Below, piece after piece: positions 21,728-34,512 of a stretch of DNA of 64,000 bases (position 1 is its first letter; each line of letters begins with the position of its first letter). The notes under the pieces were generated by a model. The model was not told where the DNA came from. It saw only the letters and a program-made list of their open reading frames with translations, and made no database searches. Position numbers and translations under genes: made by a program. The DNA comes from Halicephalobus mephisto (taxonomy: Eukaryota > Nematoda > Chromadorea > Rhabditida > Panagrolaimidae). The stretch lies in the NCBI GenBank assembly GCA_009193035.1, contig SWDT01000066.1:426583-490582 (forward strand), given 5' to 3'.

Positions 21728-24700
21728 TTACTTTGATTGCATGGAAGATTGACTGAAACTGGTGGCGAGGAGAGATTGAGCCATGCTGGCTGGAGGGCTA
21801 GTACTCAAGGCGGTTGATCCCGGGCCTCTGGGGTAAGGTGTTGTTGCAGACGACGGTTTTCTTTTTTTGAATCCATCAGCGGATACGTCGGCATTTCCGA
21901 TCATTTGTCTTTGAACGAGATTCTTGTAAATACCTTCACAAGCCAGAAGCTGCTCATGGGTTCCCATCTGTGCCATCACTCCTTTTTCGATGACAATAAT
22001 TTTGTCGGCTTTTTCTACAGTACTCAGCCGATGAGCGATGAGGATGACTGATCGTCCTTTCAGATTCTTGTAAATGGCTTCCTGAACAAGATGTTCTGAC
22101 TCCGTGTCCAAGGCAGAGGTAGCTTCGTCGAGAAGCAGAATCGCAGGTTTTCTCACGAGAGCTCTGGCAATGGCGATTCGCTGCTTTTGTCCTCCCGACA
22201 TTTGAGATCCTTTCTCTCCTACATTAGTGTCGTATTGGTCTCTAGTAGCTTCGATGAAGGAGTGAGCGTTGGCGAGTTTGGCCGCTTCAATGACATCGGT
22301 CTTGGAGCAAGAATCCATCCCGTAGCCAATGTTCTCCTCAACGGAGCGTGCGAAAAGAACAGGTTCTTGACCAACCAAGCTGATCTGAAAACAACTGATT
22401 AGAAAAGTAATTAAGAGAGACTACTCACAGTATTGTGGATAAAGTGATGTTGGTACTCTGTAATTGAGACTCCGTCGACCAAGACTTCTCCTGCGTCTGG
22501 CTCATAAAAGTGTTCTAGAAGACTGATACACGAACCTGAAAGTAAAGAATGCCAAAAATTAACTAATATTGTTTTAATTATTGAAAGCAGAGAATCAGCT
22601 AAATAGATACTCTCTCGACTCAATACAAGTGCCTTTTGTGGACTTAAAAGACAGACTGAATTGTTGTTTCAATCTTTTCCTGATCACATAAAATTGCCTT
22701 ACTTTTTCCTGATCCAGAAGGTCCAACAAGGGCAACGACTTCTCCTGGTTCGACGGTGAAACTCAGATTCTGAAAAAGAAACTCATTAGGAAAACATAAT
22801 TTTCAAAAAACTCACCTTCAGAATCTTGTTTTGTGGTCTAGTTGGATACGAGAAGCTGACGTTTCTGAATTCAATCTTCCCAGCAACTTTCTCTGGGATG
22901 TACTCGCCATTGGTGTCGATATCGGGTTTTCTGTCAATGTACTCACAAACCTTCCTAGCAGCTCCAACAGACTGCATCAGACCTAAAGGAAGATTGTTGG
23001 TTGAAATTGACCGGAATCTGCACTACTGCAAACTTGAATAGTGTCCAGAAAGAACAATTTTTTAATTTTCTGAACACTATCCACATGTTCTCCTATGAGA
23101 ATTCGATTGTAAAAAGTCAGTGCTCAGAAAATTCCAGAAATTGTTCGTTCTAGTCCCTAGCCAAAGTTGGTTTTTTGGAACTTACCAGTCCAGACTTCTC
23201 CCAACTGTCTGATGTTATCCGCCAGTTGCATTTGATATAACAAGAAAGAAACCAGCAGATCCTTGTTTAGCTTCCCAGTAAGGACTAGATGACCACCATA
23301 CCACAAAACGGCGACATTGATAACTGTCTGGAAGAGTTCACTGACCCAGAGATAACCAACGTAGGCGAACGCCTTCTTCTTGGTGACATCTAACGTGTAA
23401 GTCAGCTTGTCGTAGAATCTGTCGCCTTCAATTTCTTCACAAGCGAAAGATCTGACTGTTCTCATAGTCGAAAGGACTTCTTCGGCAACGTCGTTAGAAT
23501 GAGCAACAGCTTCTTGGGTCTTCTCGGCGAGAAAGTCGTAGTACACTCCGAAGATCTTCGAAGCGACCAGGATGATCGGAACTACGATGAAAGGAACGAG
23601 AGAAAGTTTCCAACAGAGAGTCAACATAAACAACATGGATCCACCCATCTGGACAATGTTTCTAGAAGGATTGTACATAGAAATCTGATTGTCTATATAT
23701 GAAACTCTACCTCAAGAAGACGTTAACATTCAGAGCGACAGTGTCTGACATTGTCTGTGTATCTGAAATCAAATTCATATAAATTCAAGGGAGAAGCAAA
23801 AGCAAACCTGCAGTTAATCTTGAGGTAATTTCTCCAGTTTTGTGAATGTCGAAGAAGGCAACATCCTGATTGACCAAAGCCGTAAATAAGTCATGTCTGA
23901 TGGCACGCTGGATTCTTGCATAGCAGTACTCGAATGAACCTCCTCTGAATCCACCGGCAGCTGCAGAGACAACAGAAATAACGATCATCAATTTGCCAGA
24001 ATCAAAAAGGGCTTGATGAGCCTTGGCTGGATCACCAGCGGTATTGACTACAGAAGCGATGACTTGACCAGTGTAGTAAGGAACGAAGATACGGGCTGAA
24101 AGCTTTGATGAATGGCGTGACCGAAATTGCTACAGTGCTAACTGGAATAGTGTCCAGAAATAACGGTTTTCTGAATTTTTCAGACACTATCGAAGTTTTC
24201 TCTACTGGGAAATTTTAGATAATGCTTAGGAAATTCAAATTGAAAATTTCCAAAGTTCTGTCAGTAATTTCCTTATTGGGATTAATCATAAACGGTATCC
24301 AGAAAATCCTCAAAATCGATTCTTCAGTCAATACCCAAGTGCACATTTCCACTGAGTTTCTATTGAAATTGAAAACTTACTGAGTGAATAAATGAACAAC
24401 CAAGTGAATCCAGAGAGATGCCAGAACCACTCCCGCTTACAATACTGCATCAATCTCACAACAACTTCAAAAGTTTGCTGTTGAGGAACGTTTTTATCCT
24501 CGATGACTTCATCGTAAATTTCTTCATCAGAATCGCTCTGCTCGTCTCTTTGGACTTCAGTCCTCGACTTTGCAATTTTCACAAAGGATACCCATAGTCT
24601 GTGGGCGAAAATCGCAAAGAAAAAGTTCTCGATCAAGAAGAACCAATCTCCCGCAAACAGACGATCGGTCTTCTCTGTCAGTAAGAGCAACTTCGTCGGG

Positions 24701-25002
24701 GAGTAGGCACAGATCAAAATCGCCACACTGAAGCTCACATGAGATAACGACTGAAGAGTCTTCAACGGTTCTGTCTTCAAAAGCAAGATGGCACATCCAA
24801 GTGAAATCAGGGCTAATCTGAATAGCGTCAACAAGAGCAAATCTATAGTGCTCGAGAGGAGGTTGAAGTTCCCGAACTGTAAGGCAAAGTTGTCAAAGGA
24901 AAAGCTATCTCCGTGAAGACATAAGCAGAAGACTGAGAGGAAAACATCGAAACAGCCCAAGACGGTTGTCTTGACTGCACTGGCCACTTGACCGTTCTGC
25001 AT
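21728..25002 (-). CDS. TAP-like half ABC transporter A (TAPL/HAF type)
   Basis: Lysosomal-type peptide exporter subunit (ABCB9/TAPL family), one membrane domain plus one ATPase domain, acting as a dimer. Exons in gene order are 25002-24381, 24095-23808, 23762-23711, 23661-23186, 22982-22816, 22769-22703, 22535-22429 and 22384-21728; they close in phase and give 811 residues. The N-terminal 150 residues form extra hydrophobic helices (TMD0). The core has [22 protein letters not shown] and [13 protein letters not shown]. The ATPase domain has Walker A GPSGSGKS, signature MSGGQKQR, Walker [14 protein letters not shown] and switch AHRLSTV, all intact. C. elegans HAF-4 and HAF-9 are the nearest known types; I do not choose between them. 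Introns 1 and 4 contain palindromic repeats. Confidence 0.92.
23031..23085 (+). repeat. Palindromic repeat, copy in transporter A intron 4
   Basis: AACTTGAATAGTGTCCAGAA, about 20 bp of AT-rich loop, then TTCTGAACACTATCCA. The arms pair over about 14 bp (ATAGTGT..CAGAA with TTCTG..ACACTAT). A degenerate half copy (AGTGCTCAGAAAATT) follows at about 23115. Confidence 0.7.
24141..24195 (+). repeat. Palindromic repeat, copy in transporter A intron 1
   Basis: ACTGGAATAGTGTCCAGAAA, AT-rich loop, then TTTCAGACACTATCGAA. Same arms as the copy at 23031, in the same orientation relative to the window, again followed by a half copy (AGATAATGCTTAGGAAATT). Confidence 0.7.
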
Positions 25003-25865
25003 CACCCCAGAGGAACTTTATCCTGCAAATTGATCCTGATTAAGATGCCGGATAATTTCATAGGTAAGTCGATAACGAAAGAAAGAGGATTCTGAACGCA
25101 ATTCTAAAACTTCATAAAGTTCAAAACAGATCAAAGAAAAATCTACTTTTTGGGTTTCTGCTTTCCCGAAACGCCATGAAAACATGACAGGGAAGTTTTT
25201 AAGGAAGATATTTTAAGAAAAGTATCAACTACTAAATTAACATAAAACACAGGATATGAAATAAATATTAATAGTTTTTATTAGGCTCGGATAACTTGGT
25301 TATTTCGTTTACGATCCGAAGATTCTTTAAAATAAACATTAATCTTCCGAAAACACGAGGGTAACTTCCATTGGGATAATTCCTAGATAATGATGTTGAG
25401 TTCGAACCCCCTTCTTCATCCTACTGATTCTGTCAGAACATGTCATGGGAGTTATTACTCCCAGTGGGAGAATCGCCCTATATTCATTAATTAACAAAGC
25501 TTAACGCAATATAATTCGTTTTAGGTAACAACAAAAAAAGCATTCAAATGGACAACGATCATTAGAGGAAAGTTTTCTCTCTAGTACTTTCCGATAAGAT
25601 AAAAAGCTGTCTGCATTCAAATAACAAGCTCCTTTTTCTACCCATGATAACCTTAAATTGGAAAGACCATTAATCAATAATATCACAATTAAATATCTCT
25701 GAAACGTGGTAGGGCTGGAGCAGGTATTCAAATTAATCAAAGACATGAATGTAGTTTAAAAAATTTGCATCAAGGAGCTTGGTGAATCCTTCATAAGACT
25801 TCTCTGTCCTCGATCGTTCGTCAGTAGTTATTCATTCACTGACGAGCTTGCTTCAGATTGATACG
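25003..25865 (+). other. Divergent intergenic region
   Basis: About 860 bp between the start of transporter A (minus) and the start of the MSP-domain gene (plus), so a likely two-way promoter. A GCTTCAG acceptor-like site ends at 25856, nine bases before the MSP gene ATG. The minus-strand open frame at 25501-25746 has no recognisable domain. Confidence 0.5.
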
Positions 25866-26449
25866 ATGACTGCTGCAGCTTCTGACGCTGCCAAACCCCC
25901 TCCGGGGCCTGCTCCGTTTCGAAGAGCTTTTGTCTCGAACTCCTTTGATCTCAATCGTCTGGATGAACCGCCGTTCCAATTAAAGATCGAACCGGAGGAC
26001 AAGATCAGTTTTAAGAGTGACAAACTCACCGAGGAGTCTGTTACAGTCGAGATCAAGATCAGCAACACTTCCAACAACCGTCAAACATTCAAGGTAAACT
26101 CTAATTCTTCGGTATCCGGAATGTTGAGTCATTTCAGGTCAAGTGCACGTCTAACGACATCTTCCGTGTTCGACCCCCAATAGGCTTCATCGCGGCCGGG
26201 GAGACGTTCCCCATCAACCTGGTATTGATGACGAAGGAAGTTCCGCCTTCCAATAGACACTTCTTTGCCTTCTACCATATGAGCTGCAAAGACGACGATG
26301 AGAATGCCCGAGCTCTCTGGACTCCGAGAACCAAGGCCGAAGGTGTGAAGCGTATCCCATGCGAATTCTTGAACGCTAATGGAACTGTCCACGATGATCT
26401 TGCTGATACCCAATCTATGCCTCCTACCATTGACCTTCCTCCCAAGTGA
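25866..26449 (+). CDS. Major sperm protein (MSP) domain protein
   Basis: Small protein with an immunoglobulin-like MSP fold. Exons 25866-26093 and 26138-26449 join in phase 0 and give 179 residues. After an Ala/Pro-rich leader of about 35 residues, the MSP domain starts at FQLKIEPEDKISF and includes VEIKISNTSNNRQTFKVKC, the FRVRPPIGFIAAGE block and the final strands to IPCEF. It has no C-terminal membrane anchor, so it is not VAP itself. Cytoskeletal MSP, MSP-like and cytosolic adaptor roles are all possible. It lies between two transporter genes and on the opposite strand. Confidence 0.88.
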
Positions 26450-26915
26450 TGTAATGTTGATATAAGGATTCATGGAAAATCAACAATAAGTTCAATGATT
26501 TTCTTGTATCTTATCAGGGTTTAAAAGAATTTAGGATTATTATCTTCGAGTTCAGCTCATTCATTCAAATCTCATTGAAAGTCTTTGAAGATTTGTACAA
26601 ACAGCAAATACATTGTCGTTGATACAACCGCTTAGAGGAGAGCAGATATTATTATAATATTATATCACAAGTTCCCGTGTGGAAAATCGGGATGTTTTTT
26701 ATACTAACACCCACTTTTTTAATTCAAAAAATCAATTGATGGAAAGATTGCAAAATCTGGTAAAAAAGTACACTTAAGTATGCAAATCTTGATCGAGATA
26801 AATAATCTACAGAAATCCATCTCCAAAATAATCAATAGCAATGTCGGACTTTATTGATAATTAAATATAAAAATAATTCATTATGCTCAACCTGTAATGA
26901 ATGTTTCTGGCGTTA
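26450..26915 (+). other. AT-rich 3' spacer between convergent genes
   Basis: About 470 bp holding the 3' UTRs of the MSP-domain gene (plus) and transporter B (minus). Contains AT-rich runs such as ATTATTATAATATTATAT near 26646. No gene. Confidence 0.5.
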
Positions 26916-29419
26916 TCATTCCTCTGCACGCTGAAGGAGCTGTCTCTGGACTAGTGAATAGTACAGGCCATTGGTGTCGGACATGAGTTCTCTGTGGTTG
27001 CCTTGCTGGATCACTTTGCCTTTGTTGACGACAATGATCCGATCGGCTTTCTCCACTGTGCTCAATCTATGAGCAATCACGATAACAGTTCTATCCACAG
27101 AGCACTTTTGAATTGCTTCCTGGATTATATGTTCTGATTCCGCATCTAGAGCCGAAGTGGCTTCATCCAAAATCAAGACTGCTGGTTGTCTTACCAATGC
27201 TCTAGCTATTGCTATTCTTTGCTGAAAAAAACCACCATCAAAGGATAAAAGTTAAAACCGACCTTTTGACCCCCGCTCATTTGGACTCCCTTCTCTCCAC
27301 ATTGAGTATCGTAACCGTCTGTTGTCTCCATAATGAACTCATGGATATTGGCCAATTTCGCGGCTCTAATCATGTCGTCATCGTCAGTCCATTCTTCACA
27401 TCCATAAAGGATGTTGTATCTCACAGATCCATCATAGAGAACAGGTTCCTGGGCAACCAAGGCGACTTTCTGGTGGAAGTACTTGTGGTCGAAATTGGCA
27501 ATCTCAACTCCATCTAGACAGATTTTGCCGTCTTGGGTCTCGTAAAAGTGCTCCAGAAGAGAGATGATGCTGCTTTTGCCGGCTCCACTGGGTCCAACAA
27601 GGGCCACAGTCTCATTCGGCCTGACGTTAAATGACACTTTCTGAAGAGCATTAGATAAAGAATCAAAAGTACTTCGGCAAAACTTACATCTAAAACAACT
27701 GCAGTTGGTCTTGTCGGGTAGCTGAAGGTGACATTATTGAATCCAATTTCTCCATTGACAGTGGTAGGTCTGGCAGTTCCATCATAGGCAATTTGGGGTT
27801 TCCTGTGCATGTATTCAAAGACTTTCCTGCTGGCTCCGACAGATTCCATCAGTCCAGTGAAAACGTACCCTATGTTGTAGAGAGCTTCACCAACCTGTAA
27901 TTGATACAACAGAAAGCTGAACAATCCATCGACGTCCATCTTCCCTGAGATGACTAGGTGGCCTCCATAGAAGAGAATAGCAACGAGAATGGCACTATCG
28001 CAGAACTCGTTCATCCAAGTGTATCCCATGTAAGCAACGGACTTCTTCCTGTTGATCGAGAGGGTATAATCCAGTCTCTCGTCAAATCGTTGACATTCCT
28101 TCATCTCACACGCGAAGGACCTCACTGTTCTGATCGAGCTGATCGCTTGTTCGGCAATTTGGTTGGCTTGAGCGATTGCTCCTTGGGTTCTTTCACTCAG
28201 ACGCTAAAGATAACTTTTAATGCTTGAAACCGACTCAAAACTTACGTCGTAATAAGCTCCATAAGTTTTCGTAATGAATCCAGCTAGAGGGACACAAATG
28301 AAGGTCACGAACGTCAGTCTCCAGGAGATTGTGATCATGAAAATCATTGATCCTATCATCATGACTCCATTTCTCATGAAAACATTGACGTTTGTCGAGA
28401 CAGTCGATGACATTGTCTGACAATCTGAAGTCAACCTAGAGACTATTTCTCCAGTCTTGGTTTCATCAAAGAAAGCAATTTCTTGCTGCATGATGGATTT
28501 GAATAAATCCCCTCTCATCTTCCGGTTGATCAAAGCAGTAGCGTAGTCAAAGCATCCCCCACGAAGTCCTCCAGCAATAGTGATCATCAGGCAAAGCCCC
28601 GACATGATCAGAACAGAATGCATGAGATCCTTGAGGGATTTCATGTGGACAATGTTGGTGATGACTTGAGCAGTGTAGTGAGGCTGGAACACCCGAGCTA
28701 AACTCAGTTTTCATATATAAATCTCGACGAAAATCAATCTTACCAAAGGAATAAATAACGAGAAAGACAAATCCAAGAGCAAACCATTTTCCATGATGGT
28801 GGCAATAAGCCAGAAGCCGTTGGACGTGCTTTAACGTCGATATTCTAGACTCTGGCTTCTTCTGTGGTTGAGTATTGGCATTCGTAAGTCCGTTAGTACT
28901 CGTCGTCTCATCGGAGTCTGTGACTAGTCTCTCAGCGTCTTCATCAACAACATTAAAACCGAAATACCCAACATCTTCTCGGATCTTCTCCGATCGGTAG
29001 AGGAAGATCCAGATTGCTAGAGCGATCAGCCAAGCAACTTCGTTCCAAACCAGCGAGAACCAGATTCCAGGAAATCCCAGTTGTTCGCTTATTTCAGAGA
29101 AAGCAAGTAGTTTCGTGAAGGAATAGCTAATGTTCGTCAATTCCAATCCCGTAAAAACCAAGGTGAACCTCGGAGTAGCTTGCTTGAAGAACCTAATCAA
29201 TCCGAAAACCAGCAATATTGACCTGACACAACTCAACAGGAAAAAATCGAATCCACTGGTTATGAAATCATATTTGTTCTTCAGTAAGGCATGCTGGGGA
29301 ATAAGGCTAGAATTAAACTTGAAGGAATCTGTGTAAAATCCGAAGAAAACCAGTGTTAAAGTGAGATCGAAGATGATAAATCCCAAGCCCGTAACTAAAA
29401 CGAGAATCACGGACCTCAT
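26916..29419 (-). CDS. TAP-like half ABC transporter B (TAPL/HAF type)
   Basis: Second half transporter of the same type as transporter A, on the same strand upstream of it. Exons in gene order are 29419-28744, 28697-28246, 28203-27688, 27640-27263 and 27221-26916; they close in phase and give 775 residues. TMD0 helices cover about the first 150 residues, followed by an acidic linker ([14 protein letters not shown]), then [26 protein letters not shown], Walker A GPSGAGKS, signature MSGGQKQR, Walker [14 protein letters not shown] and [11 protein letters not shown]. The ATPase motifs are complete. A TTTTCAG acceptor ends four bases before the ATG. It has five exons against eight in transporter A, so the duplication is old or introns have changed. 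The two proteins may form a heterodimer. Confidence 0.92.
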
Positions 29420-30576
29420 GACCCTGAAAATCGAGTTTCATATATTATCTGGAGCGAAACGGCCCATATAATGATGACAAAGCAGAAAACGAAGCAATAA
29501 GGTATAAAATCGATCGAAACCAATGACTCATGTGGGAGACAGTACACAAGTCTAGTAGTAGTAATCTTTAGAGCCAAGCTCCGCCCATTACGTAACACAA
29601 TGGTGACGTTGCTCATGTCCTTGGGGATTTTGTGAAGGACAAAGTGGCAAAAGTTTGAAAAGTAGTAAAGCATCCACAAAAGGTTTGAAGTTTAAATCTT
29701 GCGTTTTCCTCGGTCTTTTGGCACAATGCCAAAAAACCAACGATTGATCAATAGTTTTGTTCCCCAATATCCCTAGGAACATCCCCTGGAGTTTTCACTA
29801 ATTTGACGTTGGAATTGAGTTAATTTGTTTTTATCGTAATTTTCTTATCCCCTCTGTTTTGATACCTCCTTACTGTAGGCCAACTGGCGATTGAAAATTG
29901 AGAGAGGACAACTTTTCTACACACACATTTGCTTTCGCACAACGACGCATTTCCGCGATGCTGACTTGAATGGAGACCAATGCTGACATCGATTGGTGCT
30001 TTCTTTCTCCATTCTTTGCTCACCCGAAGCCCCGCTGTCGTTTTTCTGTCAGGCGGCCTCGCGAGCGAGCTCTGCGATTATTGATTCGTTGTGTTTGGGC
30101 AGTCACTGCTTTGCCATTTTCCCTCTTCTTTACGCGCGTTTTTTCTCTAGTTTTTCAGAACTCTGTTATTATTTTAATTAACGTCTGACCGTCAGTGTTC
30201 TTGTCGTGTCAAGCAACTACGATGAATGCCGTAGTTATTTAGTAATTATTTTTATTGATTTAATCTTCGATATTTGCGGATGTACTTTCTGACCATATTT
30301 AAGATTAACTTCGAAACATTGTAGTTTGAATGATTTAGTAATTGATCCTTGCTTAGCCGAACTCGTTCCTAGTGTTCAGTCGTCTGGGATTTGTTTGCTA
30401 CCTTTGGCCTGGAGCCAGATTATTTCCCGCCACTTTCGCCCTTTGGATTATTGATTGCTCGTGTTCCCCTTGTTTTTTGTGATTTTATTCGTTTTTTAAG
30501 CTGTCAACTCACCCTTCCTCTCAGAAAGAACAGCATCAGCCGTTCTTGCCCATCTAAGGGAGAGGGGACAAAAAAG
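29420..30576 (+). other. Divergent intergenic region upstream of dot-1.1
   Basis: About 1.15 kb between transporter B (minus) and dot-1.1 (plus). A G+C-rich island around 30045-30080 (GGCGGCCTCGCGAGCGAGCT) contrasts with the AT-rich surroundings and may mark the dot-1.1 promoter. The dot-1.1 frame is open upstream to about 30391 but contains no ATG before 30577. I see no other gene. Confidence 0.45.
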
Positions 30577-33500
30577 ATGGAGTCCCCCACGTCTTCCAGT
30601 AGCCAACACGCGACTCCAGTACCTACATCCTCGTCCCAGCTCACGTCTTCGCAGTCGACGCCTTCTCTCAGTCTGCTTGACCGGCAGAAGGACCGTGAAC
30701 GCCATCATTCGTCCTCAGGGAAGGATGAGCGGAAGCACTTGAAGCTCGCAAGTCCATTCGGTTCAGAGCCGATTTACTTCACCTGGAGTTTCGATCCGAA
30801 ACACAATTGTGTTAATGAAATCGTGGATATTATCAGGTAACACTACTTTGCAAATGATGACTAATTGGAACTTATCATTTTCAGGGCCGTCAATTCCTTC
30901 ATTCCAGAAATCAAAGAGGTTATCGAGAAGTCAGAAATCTTGGTAAAGACCGATTTAAAGAATTACGATAGTGTCAGGGCAATGTGCAAAAAGTTTAGTA
31001 AAGCGGCGAACAACTACGTGAGTTTCGCAAGATCTTTGAATGTTGACGATGGAGTATTGATTTTCAGTACAAATCGATAGCAAAGCCCGGAGAGAAGCTG
31101 AAAACGGAATACACAACGGGAGAATTGCTGAAATTAATTTGCTGTAAAGCATACAACAGATCAGTGGACAATGAGAAGAAACTGAATAAACACTATCCAG
31201 CATTTTCGTCGCAAACCTATGGAGAAACGTCATACGAAAGACTCAGAAGTATCATTGAGGAAATAGAGCCCAAGGAATCGGATGTTTTTGTGGATCTCGG
31301 AAGTGGGGTTGGCAACTTAGTTGTTCAGATGGCCGGAGGATCGAAAATCAAGAGATCGATTGGCATCGAGATTGCAGACTTGCCCTCGTCATTTGCCAAG
31401 AAAATGGAAATTGAATTTAAGAGTTTGATGAGGTGGTTTGGGAAGAAGTACAGACCGTTCCAATTGCATCACGGTGATTTCTTAGATGAGAAATTCCGAT
31501 CGATAGTTCAAGACGCAACTATTCTTTTCATCAACAATTACGCCTTCACTGCTGACTTGGAGGAGAGAATAAAGAATGAACTCTTCCAGGACCTGAAGGA
31601 AGGGACCAAAATTATCTCGTCTAAACCATACGCTATCCCGAACAGACAGATTACCCACAGACAACTCGGGGACATTGGGTCGATCGTCGATGTCATTCAA
31701 CTCAAGGATTGCAAAGAACCATGTTCTTGGACAAGCAACACGGTGCCTTATTACCTGCATATCATCAACAGAGCAAAGGTAAGTTTTTGGGGGTCATGAG
31801 TAGCATGAAGAGATCCAACGGACCGCTTTCCGATCCTTTGATCTATTCCCGCTCTATATCTGGATTTTCGTAATTCCCCATAGCTTGTTAGGATGAGTAG
31901 TTTTTAGTTGGAACATTATTTTGCCTCATTAAAGAATTCAACTCCCGGAAGTCGGTCCGAGACTCCATGCTCGAAAACCAGTTCCCGAGGATCCCGGGAG
32001 TCAAGTACGGCACCTGCCAAAAATGGCGGCATACCGAGCAGAAATGGGACAGTGACGAGTTCGAGTACACCTACAAGTTCAATAATTCCAGCTGGATGTA
32101 ATGGAGATCCTACGTAAGTCTTTTTTCCAGAATTTTGGCAATCATTTGTTATTTTACCATATTCGGCAATTTTTGGGAATATTTCAGTACTTTTTGTAAT
32201 TTGAGGAAATTACGTTATTGTTTATTGATTTTTTGAATCCATTTTCCTTTTTAGTCTTGGACCAACAACAAGGAGAAAATGGAACCAATACGTAAATGAG
32301 ATGGAAGCGAAGAAGAAAGAAGGTCCTGAAATCTCCGTCAAATCAGATATGAGCATACCAATGGAGATTGATGTGAGACCTCCTACTCCAAGTTCTACAG
32401 AAGCCTCGAGAGCAAGAACAGCAAGTATTGTGAATACGATAGAGAGTGTTGCTGATGGATCTGCTGGGTCTGTCAAGACATTGTTCTCTCCGGTGAAGAA
32501 GAAGATAAAGAAAGTGAGTCCTGACAGTAGAACACCACCAAATAGAGGCAGACCAAGGAAGAATGGAAGTCAAACCAAGTGTAAGATTTCGCAAGAGGCT
32601 TTGGAAGGTATGGAGTTGATGCACAAGATGACGAGGGAAGCGTGTACGAGCAATCCAATGGAAGCTGTCTTTGATCCATCATTCATATTGACTGATGTTC
32701 AGAGTAGTATGCGGAAGACAAAGATGAATACCGAGATTGCTTCAGCTGGTAACAAATACCCGAATCTAGATGTTTTTATGAGTAAGTTTTATGGTTTTTA
32801 TTCTGATGAAGGAATCAACTTTCAGGTGAGCTCAAGACACTCTACGTGCGTTTCTTGGATTCGTTCCAAACGGAAGAATTCGTCCAGACTTTACAACGGA
32901 GGGATCGTAATGTTGAGCATCAGATAACGGATGAAGGAGTGGCGATATTCAAGGATGCTATGAGGCAGCACGGTGTCGATATGGAGAAACCTAAGAGCAC
33001 ATTAGAGAAAGCTAAACGACTTCTTCAAAGGTATAACCACGTTGTAGAACTTGCTGATGCTCTTGAAACTGAAATGACCTTGTTGGAATCCGACTCCAAG
33101 GACATGATTGCTGATTACTCAGTCTTGAGAGCAGGAGGAGCTCCTAAGCATGAACCAGAAGAACATGCTCTCATGAGTGCTGCAGCTCCGCAAGCTCCCT
33201 TGCAAGTCAAGTTGGATCCAATAACGTCAGCGATTCCTCCAGCCACTCCGTCGGTTGCTTCTGTTCATTCCATAAGAACTGTTATCCCACCACCTCCAAT
33301 GCCTTCAACTAACGTTACGAATGTTGGACTGGATCAGATGTTTTTAACCACCTTGGCAGAGAATTTCTCCCAGCAGAATTTCAACAATAACGTCTTCCGA
33401 AATCTTCAAGCAATTGCTAATTTGAATCAATCACTTAGTGCTCAAGGTTTAACAGCGAATTGTGGCAATTTGGCTACTTTACCTTCTGATATCATTAACG

Positions 33501-34512
33501 TTATGAACTCTAGCAAGTTGGAAGCCCTCACGGAAGCGATCAATAGTAGCAATTTCTCTTTGTTTAATGGATCCAACACGACAGTGTCGACAGCAACGCC
33601 AACTTCGACGATACCTGTTTCAGCTCCTGTGACTGCTCAGCAACCGTCGACATCTGTAGTTGCTACTACGACCGATGTGAATGGGACTGTCCTGAAAAAA
33701 CCTAGAGCGAGGACTGTGAGAGCTCCATCGAACAAAAAGAACTCAATGACGAAAGAGTCTGAGGATCCTGCAAAGAAAGAAGAAATTGATAAGAAAATTA
33801 TGGTGGGTTGACTTTTTTTTTCGTAACTAAATGATGGTTGTAGGACATTGTCCAAATTGCCCTTGAAGTAGACAAATCGGCAAAGAGTCAAGCAGAGAAG
33901 GACCGGAAAGCAAGAAGTTCTGAGAAGAGAAAAGATAAGAACAATTCTACTTCAAGTGCAGCATCTAATACTTCTCCTGCTAATGGTAATATTGCTGGGA
34001 AGAAGAGGACATCAACTGAAGCAGGTCTATCTCAGCCGACTCAAACTACTGTTCTTGTTGCTCCTCAAACTAGCAATACGCCAGTTGCCCCTAATTCTGT
34101 TTCTTCAGCGATGAGTACTCCTGGATTCTCTTCTCCGAATACGAGTTCTGCCACTCAGGCTTTATACCAAAGATTGATCACAAGTGCAACTCCTTTCACG
34201 AGTTATGCTCCGACGAGTACTGTCACAACTGCCCAAGCCAGTGATGCACAACTTCCTCAGGACATTATGAATCTCTTTGGCATAAATGGAGCTGTGAAGG
34301 AAATGAATGATGCTAGCACTATTCTTCAGAATTTTGTCCGGTCGATGAATGGCAACAACCAATTTGCAAGTTTTCTTAATGGTCAGAACGGGGTTACCCC
34401 ACAGTACACACCGAGTTTCACATCGCAATCAATGAATGCCGTCACCAACGGAACAGCTGCTTCTCCGACAGTGACTGTTCCGGGATCGGTACCCAATGGG
34501 AACCCCTTTTGA
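30577..34512 (+). CDS. dot-1.1: Histone H3 lysine-79 methyltransferase DOT1
   Basis: Transfers methyl groups from S-adenosylmethionine to H3K79 in nucleosomes. Exons 30577-30836, 30885-31017, 31068-31778, 31908-32113, 32255-32781, 32826-33802 and 33844-34512 close in phase and give 1160 residues. The catalytic fold covers about residues 60-390: VFVDLGSGVGNLVVQMAGG (SAM site), SIGIEIADLPSSFAKKME, FINNYAFTADLEERI with the active-site Asn pair, SSKPYAIPNR, and LEHYFASLKN. Downstream are a basic segment with an AT-hook-like NRGRPRKNG, a helical region (about residues 610-720) that in C. elegans DOT-1.1 contacts the AF10 homologue ZFP-1, and a long Ser/Thr/Pro/Asn-rich tail. Nematodes have several DOT1 paralogues; 1.1 is chosen on length and layout. 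Confidence 0.9.

Noticed and set aside
25395..25415. GTTCGAACCCC resembling a tRNA T-loop
   Set aside because: No pairing T-stem and no A- or B-box arrangement upstream.
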